From a virus: a DNA stretch of 31,207 nucleotides. The stretch covers positions 1 through 31,207 of IMG/VR virus record IMGVR_UViG_3300007609_000064, one strand, 5' to 3'. Positions 6,919 through 16,289 of this stretch are shown here, one piece after another. Every line of letters begins with the position of its first letter. The stretch's first letter is position 1. The notes beneath the pieces are model-generated. The model saw only the letters and a list, made by a program, of their open reading frames with translations. It had not been told where the DNA came from and searched no databases. Both the position numbers and the translations under genes were made by a program.

Positions 6919-9900
6919 TTAATGTTTGCCTACCAGCACTTCGATAACGCCTCTGTCACTGCTGTGTTTGCTTTCTAGGGCTTTGCCTATTACTCTGCCA
7001 GGTTTGGCATCATTGTTGACCATTGCATGCCCTGGAACCGCACTTGTAACCAACATGTCACCGCGCTCAACTTTGCCTATTACCTTACACAGCAGTCTTC
7101 CTTGAAGGGCAACCGCAGTCACATGGTCTGCTTCTTGATCTTTGTTCATAAGATACGCAGGGTTTGTTGACACTACTCCAACAACTTTGTGATCATCCTT
7201 TGTGGTGCTTTGTGTAATCTCAGCATCACCACCGATAACCACTACTGTGCCGGGCTCGTACTGCGCATCGGCTGCATAGTTTTCTGCTAAGTCTGCATAA
7301 TATGCTTCTAGTGCTGTACCACTGAACAGGTTAGCATATACAGTATTGTACTGATTGCCATTTGATCCTATGTTGTAAGCATTATTAGAAAGTGGCAGTA
7401 TGTTTTCAGTGTTGAAGCTGCCTCCAGTAAATGTTCTAGCATACACAGTGTTGTAACGATCACTTGGTCCGCCTATATCATATCCTGTAAGGGCAGTGTC
7501 TGCCGTCTCGTCAGGTATTACACCGTTCTTTGAAAATATGAACGGAGCCCTAGTAGTATTAGATGGTATATCAGCTACAAATACCGCAACTTCACCTTCC
7601 TGAGTGATACCAGTGCCGCCGCCTATTGATATTCCGCTTGAATAATCGTTCTTTTCGTCCGGTGCTTCAATGAAACTTGAGTAAATCCAACGTGCCGCAA
7701 GTGATTTAGCTGTGCTAAAACTTGTGCTGTTGGTTTTGAGGCTACTGTCACTGGTGCCGTCAAGGGCAACACCGTCTCCGATCACGTCAACTTTGCCGCC
7801 TACTCTTATTTCAACATCAGTTTGACCTTCTGCTGTGAATACCGGACCTTGTCCAGGAGTGGTAAACACAATATTTGTGCCGTCTATGTCTAATATCTTA
7901 TAAGCTGGGTCCGACCCCACTACTAATTGTTGTACTTGCACCGTGCCATTGGAAGTGGTTTTTACAATACTGTCACTGGCTCCGGTTGTGGTTATTGCTG
8001 TGATATCGTAAGTTTCTGCACCAGTCCTGATCACAGATCCTGCATCGTTGTCAGGAATGTCAGAGTGAAGTAATCCTCCCCCTACGTTAACCACATCATT
8101 AAAACTAACAGTGTCTACAGGACCTTTTTGTGCCGGCGTACCAGATGAGTCCAGTCTAGCTACCACATGTTGATCGTCTATCCAAGTTATCTTTTCTGGT
8201 TGTATACCAGTGGTATCCGAACTGGCTGTTTGAAGCTCAATGAATCCGTCAGTGGCTGTGAACTCTACGTCCTTGAATGCAGATAGGCCTAAGTCGCCTT
8301 GGCTAATTCCTGATGCATCCTCTAATACTCCCGCAGTGTTCATATTCAACTTGCTCTGAGATATTGCTGCATTGGATGCAACATCAGCGTTGAATATAGA
8401 TCCTGGCTTGTATTGAATATCTAGGGTTAAGAATCTATCAGTTACTGATCCGCCGGACTCAATTGATGATCTAAGTATGCTGAATTCTATGTCTGCCGCA
8501 TTGTCATACACTGCATTCATCCATTCGTCGTCAGGACCGTCTATGCAAACACCCTGCGCACCGCCGGTAACTTCCACAGTGTCCTGACCGACTCCTCCTG
8601 CACTGCTAAACACCCCAGAAACAGGAGTATATATGATATTAACAATTGCGCCATCGGACGATGTGCCAGAATATACATCTTCAATTGTGCCCTCTGCACC
8701 GCTTTCGCTTCCTATTATGGTGTCACCTCTGAGGAACTGTCCATTCACAATAGTATCTGCATCTATTGAAATTCTCTTGTATCCAGAGGCTACTAACAGT
8801 TGTGCCTCTTGAATATTATTGAGATTAGTATCCTGCAAATCGGTTAAACTGTCTGTGGCTTCCACCCTTCCGTCTACATATGCTTTGTTAGCTGCATCAG
8901 TTTCACTGGCTGGGAACAATAAGTTGTTTATTCTATTGTCAGCTGCATCTAAGTCATCTGTCATTGGCACAGCGCCGTTAGCAGCTAACACGCTAGGACC
9001 TAACGGATTTGGTACTAGCGATCCGTTAACATCGTAACCTAATCTTCTGTCAAGGTATCCTCTTACGGCACTCTCTGTTGGCACCGAATCGGATGCATTG
9101 TCTTGCATGGTGCTGTCTGTGGAAAACTCCGTAATGGTTACACCGCGCTTGAATCCTATACCGTCTACATTTGACAGTGCAATACTTGCAGAGAAACTTA
9201 CCGTACCAGTACCTTGGTCTACACTAAAGAAACGTCCTACTCGGAACACACCATTTTGGTCTGTGCTCACATAGAACACACGGCCCTTGCCACGTTCGCG
9301 AACTTCTTTGGTTTGATCAGGCTCTCTAGGAGGTCCAAAAATCACATTGGGATAGTTACTGGTGTTAAAGCCGCCCGTTCCTACATTAAGGAAGTCATGT
9401 CCTGTAACTCTACAAGTTGAAATATTAATTGTTATATCACCACCGGATCCTGCTACAATACCTGCTCGTAGATTATTGGTAATTCCTGGTACAACAACAC
9501 TTTCAGGCAGTCCTGATCCTGTGTATGCAGAGTTAATGGACTCGCCTGTTTCTTCAATATCCACTAGAGCATACTCGTTGCCTGCTTTAGTAAAGTCGTC
9601 AAACGGTCTTTCTACTTCATCGGTGCCGTCCAAGGTAACTGTTCTATAGTTGAACACATAAAATTTCTTACCTCTCCACGTGATCACTGGTGCTTCTACT
9701 AGACTGCCTGTTAGGCTTTCTGGTCTGTTAGCCACAGGTGTTCTAGCGTTATTATTGAGTCTGTAAATTTCATTTGGATCAGCCGCGGCTACGATTGCAA
9801 TTGTGGTATCGCCTGCGGTGTTACCCTTTGTTGTTCCACCTGTCAAAGGAAGACCTGCTGTGTCTAGGGTGTTTCCAATTGCTTCCGTTGCCTTAGCATC

Positions 9901-12900
9901 GTCTACAATCAATCGAATATAATCATAAGCGGCATCTATTCCGATGGCTGTTTGATCGTCCGGCAATTCTGCACCGGTGGCATCTGCCGCCTGAAAACTG
10001 ATAGATCTATAAACATACTCAGGATTTTCATCGAATATTAATGCGGTGCTAGGTCTAATATTTAGAGTTCTAAAACTGTTAATATTGTCAAGAATAAATT
10101 GGGTGTTTCTTCTGTAGTCAATAAAATCACCCCAATCAACTGCGGCTATTAGACCTTCTGAGCTGTAATCTTCTTCTCCGGTTGAAAAGTTTAATCTGTA
10201 AATCTTACCGCTGTATTGTGGAGTTAATCCGTCAGTTGCTATAGCACCAGTTATTGACAACCCTGTGATAACATTGTTATCATCAACTGAATCTATTGTA
10301 ACGGTGGCGTCGTTTGTCGGCGTTGATCCGCCAAGTTCCTCACCTGACACAGTGAAAGTATCGCCCGCCGAATAACCGGTTCCGCCCTGTAATAATTCAA
10401 CTGTGTATCCATATTCTTTTGACTTATAAATATTAAAGATAGCACTAGTTCCAGAGGCTGGAGCTGATATCACAGGCAACGTTGAACCAAATTCTAAATA
10501 GCCACCTATCACATGGTTTGCATTTTCTTCTATGCTGGTTACATTATACCTTCCAACTCTGTTTTCTCCAGCATGATATAAATCAAATTCTGAATTATTG
10601 CTGGGTGGCTCCACAAAGTCATATGCATACAAAAACAACTGCTCTTCTAGGTTTTGATAGGTGTCAGCAACAACTGATTCAACTGTTGGGGTAATTGCAC
10701 CTGCTGTGCTTCCCGTCAGTGTGCCTGTGGTATTAAAAGTTCCGCTTATTGTGTCAAGATAAATGTATGTGCTCGCAGAGGATTTCTTAACAACACCTGT
10801 AGCATTCGTGCCAGCCTGTGTTATAGTTTCACCAGCTGTTACAGAAGCATTCCCAGACAACCGCAAAATAATTTCCGCAGAAAATGTTTGTGCCGCAACA
10901 TTTAAATCTTCTTGTAGTGTAATAACATCAGGTACTTCGTTAGGATCAGCGCCTTCCGCTACTAGTCCGAATTCACCATAACAACTAGAACCAGTTAATG
11001 ATCTAATTTCTGAGCCATTTTTAGCATAATACGATGTATGACAGTAGTATGTAAACATTGACACCATTTCTGATATGCCTCCGTTTACGCACACTAACCC
11101 ATATCCCAAATCATTAATTTGAGTAAAGTCATTGCCCAGCATGCTTCTGTTACCAGCGGTTTGCATGGTAATAGGAATAGGACTAGACAGGTCGTCTAAA
11201 TCAACTCCGCCTAAAACTAGATTGCTGCTACCAGTAAATCCTTGTCCTTCATTTGAAGTAGGATCTAGCACTAATACAGCAGTTCCTGCATCTGGATCAT
11301 AATTTGTAACAGTATTAACTTGGAATCTCTTTCCGTCTATGTAGAAAGCACTAGGTGTTTCTGGACGTCGAATAAACAGACCCTGTCCTGCTAAACTTTG
11401 AACATTTAACACAAATGGACTTCCAGCCTCCTTGCTTACCACTTGCAATGCAGAATTTCCGCAGAATGCATCAACGAATAATCCGCCTCTGAACGACTGT
11501 TTGTTAATTCCTTGTGTAAAACTAGAGCCTGTTTGTATGTACGGTGACCTTGTTAGGATTTGTCCTTCAGGATCTAGCACACACATAAATCCGCCGTGTC
11601 CTTGAACGGTTATGTTTCGCAAGATAGTAGAATCGTTCATCAAGAACACATCAATATCTTTGTTGTTCAGTGGAGGATTATATGCCGAGTCGAACGCAAA
11701 TTTAATCAAAGTAACCAAAGAATCCACAGTATCTTCTGGTCTTATGACTTCTTCCCAATATAAATTAATTTCAGCAGTATCAAAAACTGTGCCACTCTCG
11801 TGTAATACAGAAGTTTTGAATATTCTTTCCGTGCCTGCAATAGTGAAACTGACAACATCATTTAGTCTGTATAGCTTGTTTTGTTCCCATTCTGCAGGCG
11901 TAGTATCGCCGTAAAATAAATCTGCTAGAGGATAGTCTAAATTAGATCCATAAGTTGTCGGTGATACGCCTAATAATATTGATTGCATAATGCTAGAAGC
12001 GTGATCGATTGCATCTTGTATTTCTGTTTCGATTCCGCTATATAACGACAGCGAGTCGAACCACACACCTTGATTTTCTAAAGCAAATTCTAATCCACCG
12101 TTGATTAAATCTTCTGCAACAGAGTCTACTAAGTTTCTAATATTCTGTCTGAATACAGATCTGCTGTACTGCCCGAAAATTCCAGTATTGCTTGAATCTA
12201 AATATTCGTCTGTTTGCTCGGCAATAAAGTTTTTGTTGTCTAATAGGGCCTGTGCCTGGGTATTCCAGCGTCCTATATTAACTAAACCTTGTCCTACATT
12301 TATTTCGTCTGCAGGATTTGAAAGATAGTGTCTGCCAAAGTATCCATCGATTGTGCCTGTCAGAGGATTTTGATATTCAACACCATTTGGAACACTGGTT
12401 ACCAAGAAACTAATATTCGGTGCTCCGGTATTTCCTAGCACAGCATCGTCTATTGTAATTCTATCGTTTACTCGGAAATCTTGTCCGCTATTTTCTACAG
12501 TAACAGTGACACTTCCGTCACCTGCAACAGTGACTTCGAATATTGCCGCAGAACCATATCCGGTTGTTATATAATCAGTGTCTGTAATGGTATATGTACC
12601 AGCGGCTGAAGATCTAGTGCCGTTGGCTCCTACATTTTGATAAGATCCTATGGTCTCAATTTCAGAACGTCCTAGTACTAGTCCGTCAAATTCTCTGTCT
12701 CGATAGAAGAATATGTTAGCATTTGGACTTTGAGATCTTCTGTCCTTTGGCTTGATGATACAGCGTCTAAATTCGTCTCCTTTGATTGAAACATTTGCCG
12801 GAACTCGTATAGGATAGTCTTCTTCATACACACCGCTTTCTATTCTAATGCTGATTTGTGTATCTCTTACAATATTTCCAAATTCCAGTTCTTCGCCCGG

Positions 12901-14901
12901 AATAAATTCAATAGGTTCTAGCAAATTCAGCAGGGCATAATCAAACGTTTCACTGCTTTCGTCAGCAGTTAGATAATTCACAATCTGTCCAATAGCACCC
13001 GATGTTTTACCACGTATAACCTTGCCAGGAATTATATCAACATTACCGACTCGTGCTTGGTCAACTGTGCCTTGATTGCCGTTTGTAAGATTTAGTTTAT
13101 AAGATGTAGCACCGTCTCTTACAGGGTCAGCAGTGAATAATCCGTTTTGAATTATGTCAGTCACTGTGTCGAATTTATTTGCGATTGCTGTCTCTGCGTT
13201 AGAGTCTACCACAAGGGCAGGATCTGCTACTTGGGAAAATCTACTCTGTAATGGACTGCTAACCGCAGTGTTAGTTATAATGAACTGGGTAACAATAGTC
13301 TTAGCATGCTCTATTCCTGCTAGAGTTTCCTCTAATTGTGTCTTAACAGCAATTTGTCCAGACTTAGATGAATAATATCTAAATCCAGCCCATCGACTTA
13401 GATAATTAGCATTATCCCCAGTCATAATATCTAAGGCTATGCTGTCTAATATAAGTTTAATGTCACGTTGGCAAATTGCTCTATCATAGTCAAAGTCGGG
13501 AAATTGAGCATCTACATAAGCAGTAACTTCTGCTGCAATAAAATCTTTGTTAAGTTCAATCAGAGCTTTTGCATTTGATCGATTTGTAACTGGGTTTTCA
13601 ACACCTGCTGTGATTACTTCAGCGACGGCTTCTCCGCCCCCATAAGTAATATCTTGCATGTATGGTCCTGGCACATATGGACTTGCAAGAATGATTTCTT
13701 CAGCTTTTCTACAGGCTGCGGCGATTGTTTTGTAAGCATAGCTTTCGCTTCGGCCTTCGCTACCTGCGGGTGTTGCTGTTTGATCATCAGAACCGCCTGT
13801 GCTTACATACAGATTAAACTTGCTTTCGAAACTGAGATTGTCTACATACAGTTTGGTAGCGGCTTGAAGATCATCTTCGGCATTTGGAGTTCCTGCTCCT
13901 CGTAGTGCTCCTGGGTGATCGCTGAGATTTAAAGGCCCTGTCATTGTGTCGCCTTGACGACGAACTACACTTTTTCTAGGAAGCGGCACCGAGTCGAGCC
14001 AATTGCCTTCTAGATTGCTGTTGAAATCTGCATCCACAAGGCTGAAGGGTCCTGTACCACCGCTTAGTTCAATCTTGTTGGTGCCTGCAACAGCATCTGC
14101 TTCAGTTAGATGAGCCGATACAGTATCTTCGTCTCGTACTCGCATATAGAATGCAGTTGTACTATCATATTGCACAACCAAGTTATCAGAATCTCTAGCG
14201 GTAGGTAATACATTTTCTGAACGCAGATTGAATTCAAGTCCAGTAAAATCATCAGTATAACCGTGATCGGTAATTTCTATATTCCCAGCTGCATCTCCTG
14301 CACCTGTTGTAAAAGAAGTTATAGTTTTAAAATATTCTGTTGTATTAACAGGTTCGTCTTCTAATCGTATTCCGCCGCCGACAGTGAACTTTTTCTGATA
14401 AGTTAGATCTGCAAATCTTTTATTAATCACAAGGTCATCTAGAGATATTGTTCCTGACACAGAATGAATAGCATTATAGTTGTTAACAGCGTCCGCATCT
14501 AGACCCACATTGGCAAGAGCAAAGCCTCCCATATCAATGGGGCCGCCAGCCTCAGGTGACTTATCTAGGTTGATATCGATAAATTCCTGTTTAACAATAA
14601 CCTTGCCACTAACACTGTAGTCAAAGCCAATAGTGTCGGGCGAACCGTCTAGATCACTGTTACTGGCAAACTCTCTGAATTCCAATCCACTTGATGTACC
14701 GTTTACTACAGGAATCTTATTTTCGTTTCCAAAATAGGAAATAGGAGTATCGGCAAGATCTGTAAATCCAATTTGCCCGTCCACTCCGAATACTGCATAA
14801 AGTTCTTGAAAGTTTTCGTTGACTTTCTTAAAACTTTCACGGATACTGTCACCAGTTCCGTCATTACCTTCAGTACCGATATCGATTTCTTGTTGTGCCA
14901 T
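6919..14901 (-). CDS. Giant tail-fibre protein, 2660 aa
   Basis: The largest gene in the window. Order of visible parts: N-terminal attachment motif (IDIGTEGNDGTGD, then KVNENFQELY, residues 5-36); a TMTGPLNL / AATKLYVDN fibre segment (about 318-355); a YVSTGGSDD...AYKTI entry to a pectin-lyase-like beta-helix (about 365-395); helical NKxFI module 1 (about 443-513); beta-helix strands with ESGVYEEDYPI (about 680); helical NKxFI module 2 (about 882-952); another beta-helical region (about 1100-1330); a VPTESAVRGYL segment (about 1940); and two YNTVYA strand repeats near 2490-2530. The C-terminal 130 residues start at YYADLAENY and contain KVVGVVSTNPA. They resemble chaperone or autoprocessing ends of phage fibres, which is inference. 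The gene probably encodes a long host-binding fibre. The late-type box GGTAAATA lies at 14932-14939 and GGAG precedes the ATG. Confidence 0.8.
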   Translation of the reverse strand: MAQQEIDIGTEGNDGTGDSIRESFKKVNENFQELYAVFGVDGQIGFTDLADTPISYFGNENKIPVVNGTSSGLEFREFASNSDLDGSPDTIGFDYSVSGKVIVKQEFIDINLDKSPEAGGPIDMGGFALANVGLDADAVNNYNAIHSVSGTISLDDLVINKRFADLTYQKKFTVGGGIRLEDEPVNTTEYFKTITSFTTGAGDAAGNIEITDHGYTDDFTGLEFNLRSENVLPTARDSDNLVVQYDSTTAFYMRVRDEDTVSAHLTEADAVAGTNKIELSGGTGPFSLVDADFNSNLEGNWLDSVPLPRKSVVRRQGDTMTGPLNLSDHPGALRGAGTPNAEDDLQAATKLYVDNLSFESKFNLYVSTGGSDDQTATPAGSEGRSESYAYKTIAAACRKAEEIILASPYVPGPYMQDITYGGGEAVAEVITAGVENPVTNRSNAKALIELNKDFIAAEVTAYVDAQFPDFDYDRAICQRDIKLILDSIALDIMTGDNANYLSRWAGFRYYSSKSGQIAVKTQLEETLAGIEHAKTIVTQFIITNTAVSSPLQSRFSQVADPALVVDSNAETAIANKFDTVTDIIQNGLFTADPVRDGATSYKLNLTNGNQGTVDQARVGNVDIIPGKVIRGKTSGAIGQIVNYLTADESSETFDYALLNLLEPIEFIPGEELEFGNIVRDTQISIRIESGVYEEDYPIRVPANVSIKGDEFRRCIIKPKDRRSQSPNANIFFYRDREFDGLVLGRSEIETIGSYQNVGANGTRSSAAGTYTITDTDYITTGYGSAAIFEVTVAGDGSVTVTVENSGQDFRVNDRITIDDAVLGNTGAPNISFLVTSVPNGVEYQNPLTGTIDGYFGRHYLSNPADEINVGQGLVNIGRWNTQAQALLDNKNFIAEQTDEYLDSSNTGIFGQYSRSVFRQNIRNLVDSVAEDLINGGLEFALENQGVWFDSLSLYSGIETEIQDAIDHASSIMQSILLGVSPTTYGSNLDYPLADLFYGDTTPAEWEQNKLYRLNDVVSFTIAGTERIFKTSVLHESGTVFDTAEINLYWEEVIRPEDTVDSLVTLIKFAFDSAYNPPLNNKDIDVFLMNDSTILRNITVQGHGGFMCVLDPEGQILTRSPYIQTGSSFTQGINKQSFRGGLFVDAFCGNSALQVVSKEAGSPFVLNVQSLAGQGLFIRRPETPSAFYIDGKRFQVNTVTNYDPDAGTAVLVLDPTSNEGQGFTGSSNLVLGGVDLDDLSSPIPITMQTAGNRSMLGNDFTQINDLGYGLVCVNGGISEMVSMFTYYCHTSYYAKNGSEIRSLTGSSCYGEFGLVAEGADPNEVPDVITLQEDLNVAAQTFSAEIILRLSGNASVTAGETITQAGTNATGVVKKSSASTYIYLDTISGTFNTTGTLTGSTAGAITPTVESVVADTYQNLEEQLFLYAYDFVEPPSNNSEFDLYHAGENRVGRYNVTSIEENANHVIGGYLEFGSTLPVISAPASGTSAIFNIYKSKEYGYTVELLQGGTGYSAGDTFTVSGEELGGSTPTNDATVTIDSVDDNNVITGLSITGAIATDGLTPQYSGKIYRLNFSTGEEDYSSEGLIAAVDWGDFIDYRRNTQFILDNINSFRTLNIRPSTALIFDENPEYVYRSISFQAADATGAELPDDQTAIGIDAAYDYIRLIVDDAKATEAIGNTLDTAGLPLTGGTTKGNTAGDTTIAIVAAADPNEIYRLNNNARTPVANRPESLTGSLVEAPVITWRGKKFYVFNYRTVTLDGTDEVERPFDDFTKAGNEYALVDIEETGESINSAYTGSGLPESVVVPGITNNLRAGIVAGSGGDITINISTCRVTGHDFLNVGTGGFNTSNYPNVIFGPPREPDQTKEVRERGKGRVFYVSTDQNGVFRVGRFFSVDQGTGTVSFSASIALSNVDGIGFKRGVTITEFSTDSTMQDNASDSVPTESAVRGYLDRRLGYDVNGSLVPNPLGPSVLAANGAVPMTDDLDAADNRINNLLFPASETDAANKAYVDGRVEATDSLTDLQDTNLNNIQEAQLLVASGYKRISIDADTIVNGQFLRGDTIIGSESGAEGTIEDVYSGTSSDGAIVNIIYTPVSGVFSSAGGVGQDTVEVTGGAQGVCIDGPDDEWMNAVYDNAADIEFSILRSSIESGGSVTDRFLTLDIQYKPGSIFNADVASNAAISQSKLNMNTAGVLEDASGISQGDLGLSAFKDVEFTATDGFIELQTASSDTTGIQPEKITWIDDQHVVARLDSSGTPAQKGPVDTVSFNDVVNVGGGLLHSDIPDNDAGSVIRTGAETYDITAITTTGASDSIVKTTSNGTVQVQQLVVGSDPAYKILDIDGTNIVFTTPGQGPVFTAEGQTDVEIRVGGKVDVIGDGVALDGTSDSSLKTNSTSFSTAKSLAARWIYSSFIEAPDEKNDYSSGISIGGGTGITQEGEVAVFVADIPSNTTRAPFIFSKNGVIPDETADTALTGYDIGGPSDRYNTVYARTFTGGSFNTENILPLSNNAYNIGSNGNQYNTVYANLFSGTALEAYYADLAENYAADAQYEPGTVVVIGGDAEITQSTTKDDHKVVGVVSTNPAYLMNKDQEADHVTAVALQGRLLCKVIGKVERGDMLVTSAVPGHAMVNNDAKPGRVIGKALESKHSSDRGVIEVLVGKH
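12045..12256 (-). repeat. Helical NKxFI module, copy 2, inside the giant fibre
   Basis: Encodes QALLDNKNFIAEQ ... RQNIRNLVDSVAEDLING ... GVWFDSLS. It is the diverged second copy of the module at about 13361-13573. The two flank the beta-helical segment at residues about 680-740. Confidence 0.55.
13361..13573 (-). repeat. Helical NKxFI module, copy 1, inside the giant fibre
   Basis: Encodes ALIELNKDFIAAEV ... RDIKLILDSIALDIMTG ... GFRYYSS. It aligns by eye with copy 2 at about 12045-12256, sharing Asn-Lys-x-Phe-Ile-Ala, the Asp-Ser-x-Ala-x-Asp helix and a Gly-rich end. Confidence 0.55.
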
Positions 14902-14931
14902 TGATTTGCTCCGAATGTGTCCTCTATGTTA

Positions 14932-14939
14932 TATTTACC
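14932..14939 (-). promoter_or_regulatory. Weak late-type box GGTAAATA
   Basis: Two mismatches from TATAAATA, 30 bases before the ATG of the giant fibre gene; GGAG lies between. It matches the consensus less well than the other boxes but sits in the same relative position. Confidence 0.35.
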
Positions 14940-14959
14940 GGATATTTTTATAATCTTAA

Positions 14960-14967
14960 TGTAAATA
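14960..14967 (+). promoter_or_regulatory. Weak late-type box TGTAAATA
   Basis: A plus-strand box before the zinc-ribbon gene, two mismatches from the consensus. If used, transcription would begin near 14973, favouring the start codon at 14993. Confidence 0.3.
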
Positions 14968-14971
14968 CACT

Positions 14972-15259
14972 GTGTTTCTTGAACAATATACGGTGAAAAC
15001 CAAACATTTTAGAAAATCAAAACTGGGTGCGGAGCATGCTTATTATCGCAACAAAACCGTGTTGGTGTTTAGATGCGACAGTTGTTCAGAAACATTTGAA
15101 AGAGAGCGTGGCCAAATGGATCCAAAGCGATTAAACAACAATTATTTCCATTGTTGCTCAAACTGCGATGCAAAAAAATTTGCTCAGAAGCGAGGTGTTG
15201 AAAGAAAGCGTGTTTGGGACTTATCTGCCAGTTCAGATATTCCTATTAACAAACTATAA
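14972..15259 (+). CDS. Small zinc-ribbon protein
   Basis: A basic 95-residue protein with two Cys pairs, C35xxC38 and C62xxC65 (C61 adjacent), separated by a helical MDPKRLNNNYFH stretch. This is a zinc-ribbon arrangement suited to binding nucleic acid. The ending (QKRGVERKRVWDLSASSDIP) resembles a small protein family that I recall from marine T4-like phages, with unknown role. The start is uncertain: GTG at 14972 is given, but GTG at 14993 (codon 8) fits better with a late-type box TGTAAATA at 14960-14967, and neither has a clear Shine-Dalgarno. It is transcribed alone against its neighbours, and its end overlaps the end of the oxygenase gene by 6 bases. Confidence 0.65.
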   Translation: MFLEQYTVKTKHFRKSKLGAEHAYYRNKTVLVFRCDSCSETFERERGQMDPKRLNNNYFHCCSNCDAKKFAQKRGVERKRVWDLSASSDIPINKL

Positions 15260-15772
15260 TTTATATAACAACGGCATGTTAAATGTAAGTCTGTAACATT
15301 CCGTTGTACCAAAAAATCTGTGCCAACTTGGCCATTTTTTTCTTGTGTTATGAAAAACTAACACTCTGTTATGCTTAAATGGTAATAATTTTTGTTGAGT
15401 GCCTGATTCATTACTCAATTCAGTATGTCCGGCCGGATCTGCCCCACCTAGATAATAAATGATTTGATACTTTTTAGTACAACCGTCTATGTGCCAATCA
15501 CGTATAATTTTGCCACCATTTGGTCCATAATGAGGAAAATTTATTTCATAATCTAAATCGTGAAACAGCAAATTAAACTTGTTATCAAAGAGTTCAACTG
15601 TATCTTTTAATTTATCTAACTGTATGCTTATAAATTTTTCCCAAATAGATGACTTTTTGTAAAAGTAGGTGGCTAGTAGAGTATTTGCTACAGATTCTTC
15701 TAGGGCATTTTCTATAGTAAAATATAGAAAGGGCTCTTTATGTACTTCAAAAGACTTCTCAAAAAGATACAC
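15254..15772 (-). CDS. 2OG-Fe(II) oxygenase (prolyl-4-hydroxylase-like)
   Basis: The C-terminal half carries the double-stranded beta-helix signature of 2-oxoglutarate/Fe(II) dioxygenases. These residues are His94-x-Asp96 (in DWHID), a distal His151 (in WHRF) and Arg161 (in YRLTF), which would contact 2-oxoglutarate (numbering from the start chosen here). Such enzymes hydroxylate proteins, small molecules or nucleic acid bases; the substrate is unknown. I chose GTG at 15772, one base after the stop of the 55-aa gene and with a GAAGA-rich leader. An 11-codon upstream GTG extension at 15805 would lie inside that gene. The gene is AT-rich compared with its neighbours. Confidence 0.7.
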   Translation of the reverse strand: MYLFEKSFEVHKEPFLYFTIENALEESVANTLLATYFYKKSSIWEKFISIQLDKLKDTVELFDNKFNLLFHDLDYEINFPHYGPNGGKIIRDWHIDGCTKKYQIIYYLGGADPAGHTELSNESGTQQKLLPFKHNRVLVFHNTRKKWPSWHRFFGTTECYRLTFNMPLLYKL

Positions 15773-15773
15773 T

Positions 15774-15941
15774 TTAGTCTTCTTTTTTCCAAAGTGTCCA
15801 AGCACCGTATACTACGGCAATCAGCCCTGCAAACTTTGCTAGGTTAGCGGCAAAGATAGCAACAAGCCCCATTACGATAAGACCTGCCCCGTCCCATGTA
15901 GTTCTTTCTGTCAGTCTAGACTTAATCCATGATTTAACCAT
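15774..15941 (-). CDS. Small membrane protein, 55 aa
   Basis: It has a short basic/polar N-terminus (VKSWIKSRLTERTTWDG) and one long hydrophobic stretch (about residues 18-51), which would form one or two membrane passes, ending in WKKED. A strong AAGGGGG lies 8 bases before the ATG, and a late-type AATAAATA box lies at 15963-15970. The next gene starts one base after its TAA. The start and the TERTTWDG motif resemble a small membrane protein of marine T4-like phages. A holin-like or membrane-anchoring role is possible but not shown. Confidence 0.65.
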   Translation of the reverse strand: MVKSWIKSRLTERTTWDGAGLIVMGLVAIFAANLAKFAGLIAVVYGAWTLWKKED

Positions 15942-15962
15942 TTCTGTATCCCCCTTGAACTA

Positions 15963-15970
15963 TATTTATT
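15963..15970 (-). promoter_or_regulatory. Late-type promoter box AATAAATA
   Basis: Lies 21 bases before the ATG of the 55-aa membrane protein, with AAGGGGG in the leader. It sits in the 57-base divergent gap shared with the HeH/LEM-domain gene. Confidence 0.5.
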
Positions 15971-15998
15971 AAATATTTCTACCTTAAGGAGGTATATT

Positions 15999-16289
15999 AT
16001 GTTAACATGGTTAAAGAAACTATTCGGTTCCGACATGCCCTCGACGCCAGAAATTGCCAAGGCAGCTCCTGCTCCGGTGGCAAAGGCACCTGAGGTTAAA
16101 GCAACCGAAACAAAGGCAAAGGCTAAGCCTGCCAAGAAAGCACCTGCCAAGAAAGCTCAGGCTGGGAAGGGTGCGGATTTAGACAGCATGAACAAGCGTG
16201 ATCTGCTTGCACTTGCCAAAGAGAAAGGTGTTAAATCTAATGCCAGCATGAACAAGGCTGACATTATAAAGGCTATCAAGAACGGCTAA
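15999..16289 (+). CDS. HeH/LEM (SAP-like) domain protein with Ala/Lys/Pro linker
   Basis: A 96-residue protein. An amphipathic N-terminal helix (LTWLKKLFG) is followed by a basic Ala-Lys-Pro repeat linker (about residues 20-58). The C-terminal helix-extension-helix motif is LDSMNKRDLLALAKEKGV, then MNKADIIKAI. Such HeH/LEM or Rho-N-like folds often bind DNA or RNA. The linker resembles histone H1-like tails, so nucleic acid binding is likely; the partner is unknown. AAGGAGG at 15986-15992 is the strongest ribosome-binding site in the window. Its end overlaps the convergent 93-aa gene by 14 bases. Confidence 0.7.
   Translation: MLTWLKKLFGSDMPSTPEIAKAAPAPVAKAPEVKATETKAKAKPAKKAPAKKAQAGKGADLDSMNKRDLLALAKEKGVKSNASMNKADIIKAIKNG

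Noticed and set aside
15773-15805. GTG extension of the 2OG oxygenase gene
   Set aside because: It lies within the 55-aa gene and lacks a Shine-Dalgarno; GTG 15772 follows that gene's stop by one base.
15911-16150. Minus-strand frame of 79 codons with a hydrophobic Ala/Gly-rich product
   Set aside because: It is the antisense shadow of the Ala/Lys-rich linker of the HeH/LEM gene; it has no ribosome-binding site and it overlaps the start of the 55-aa gene.
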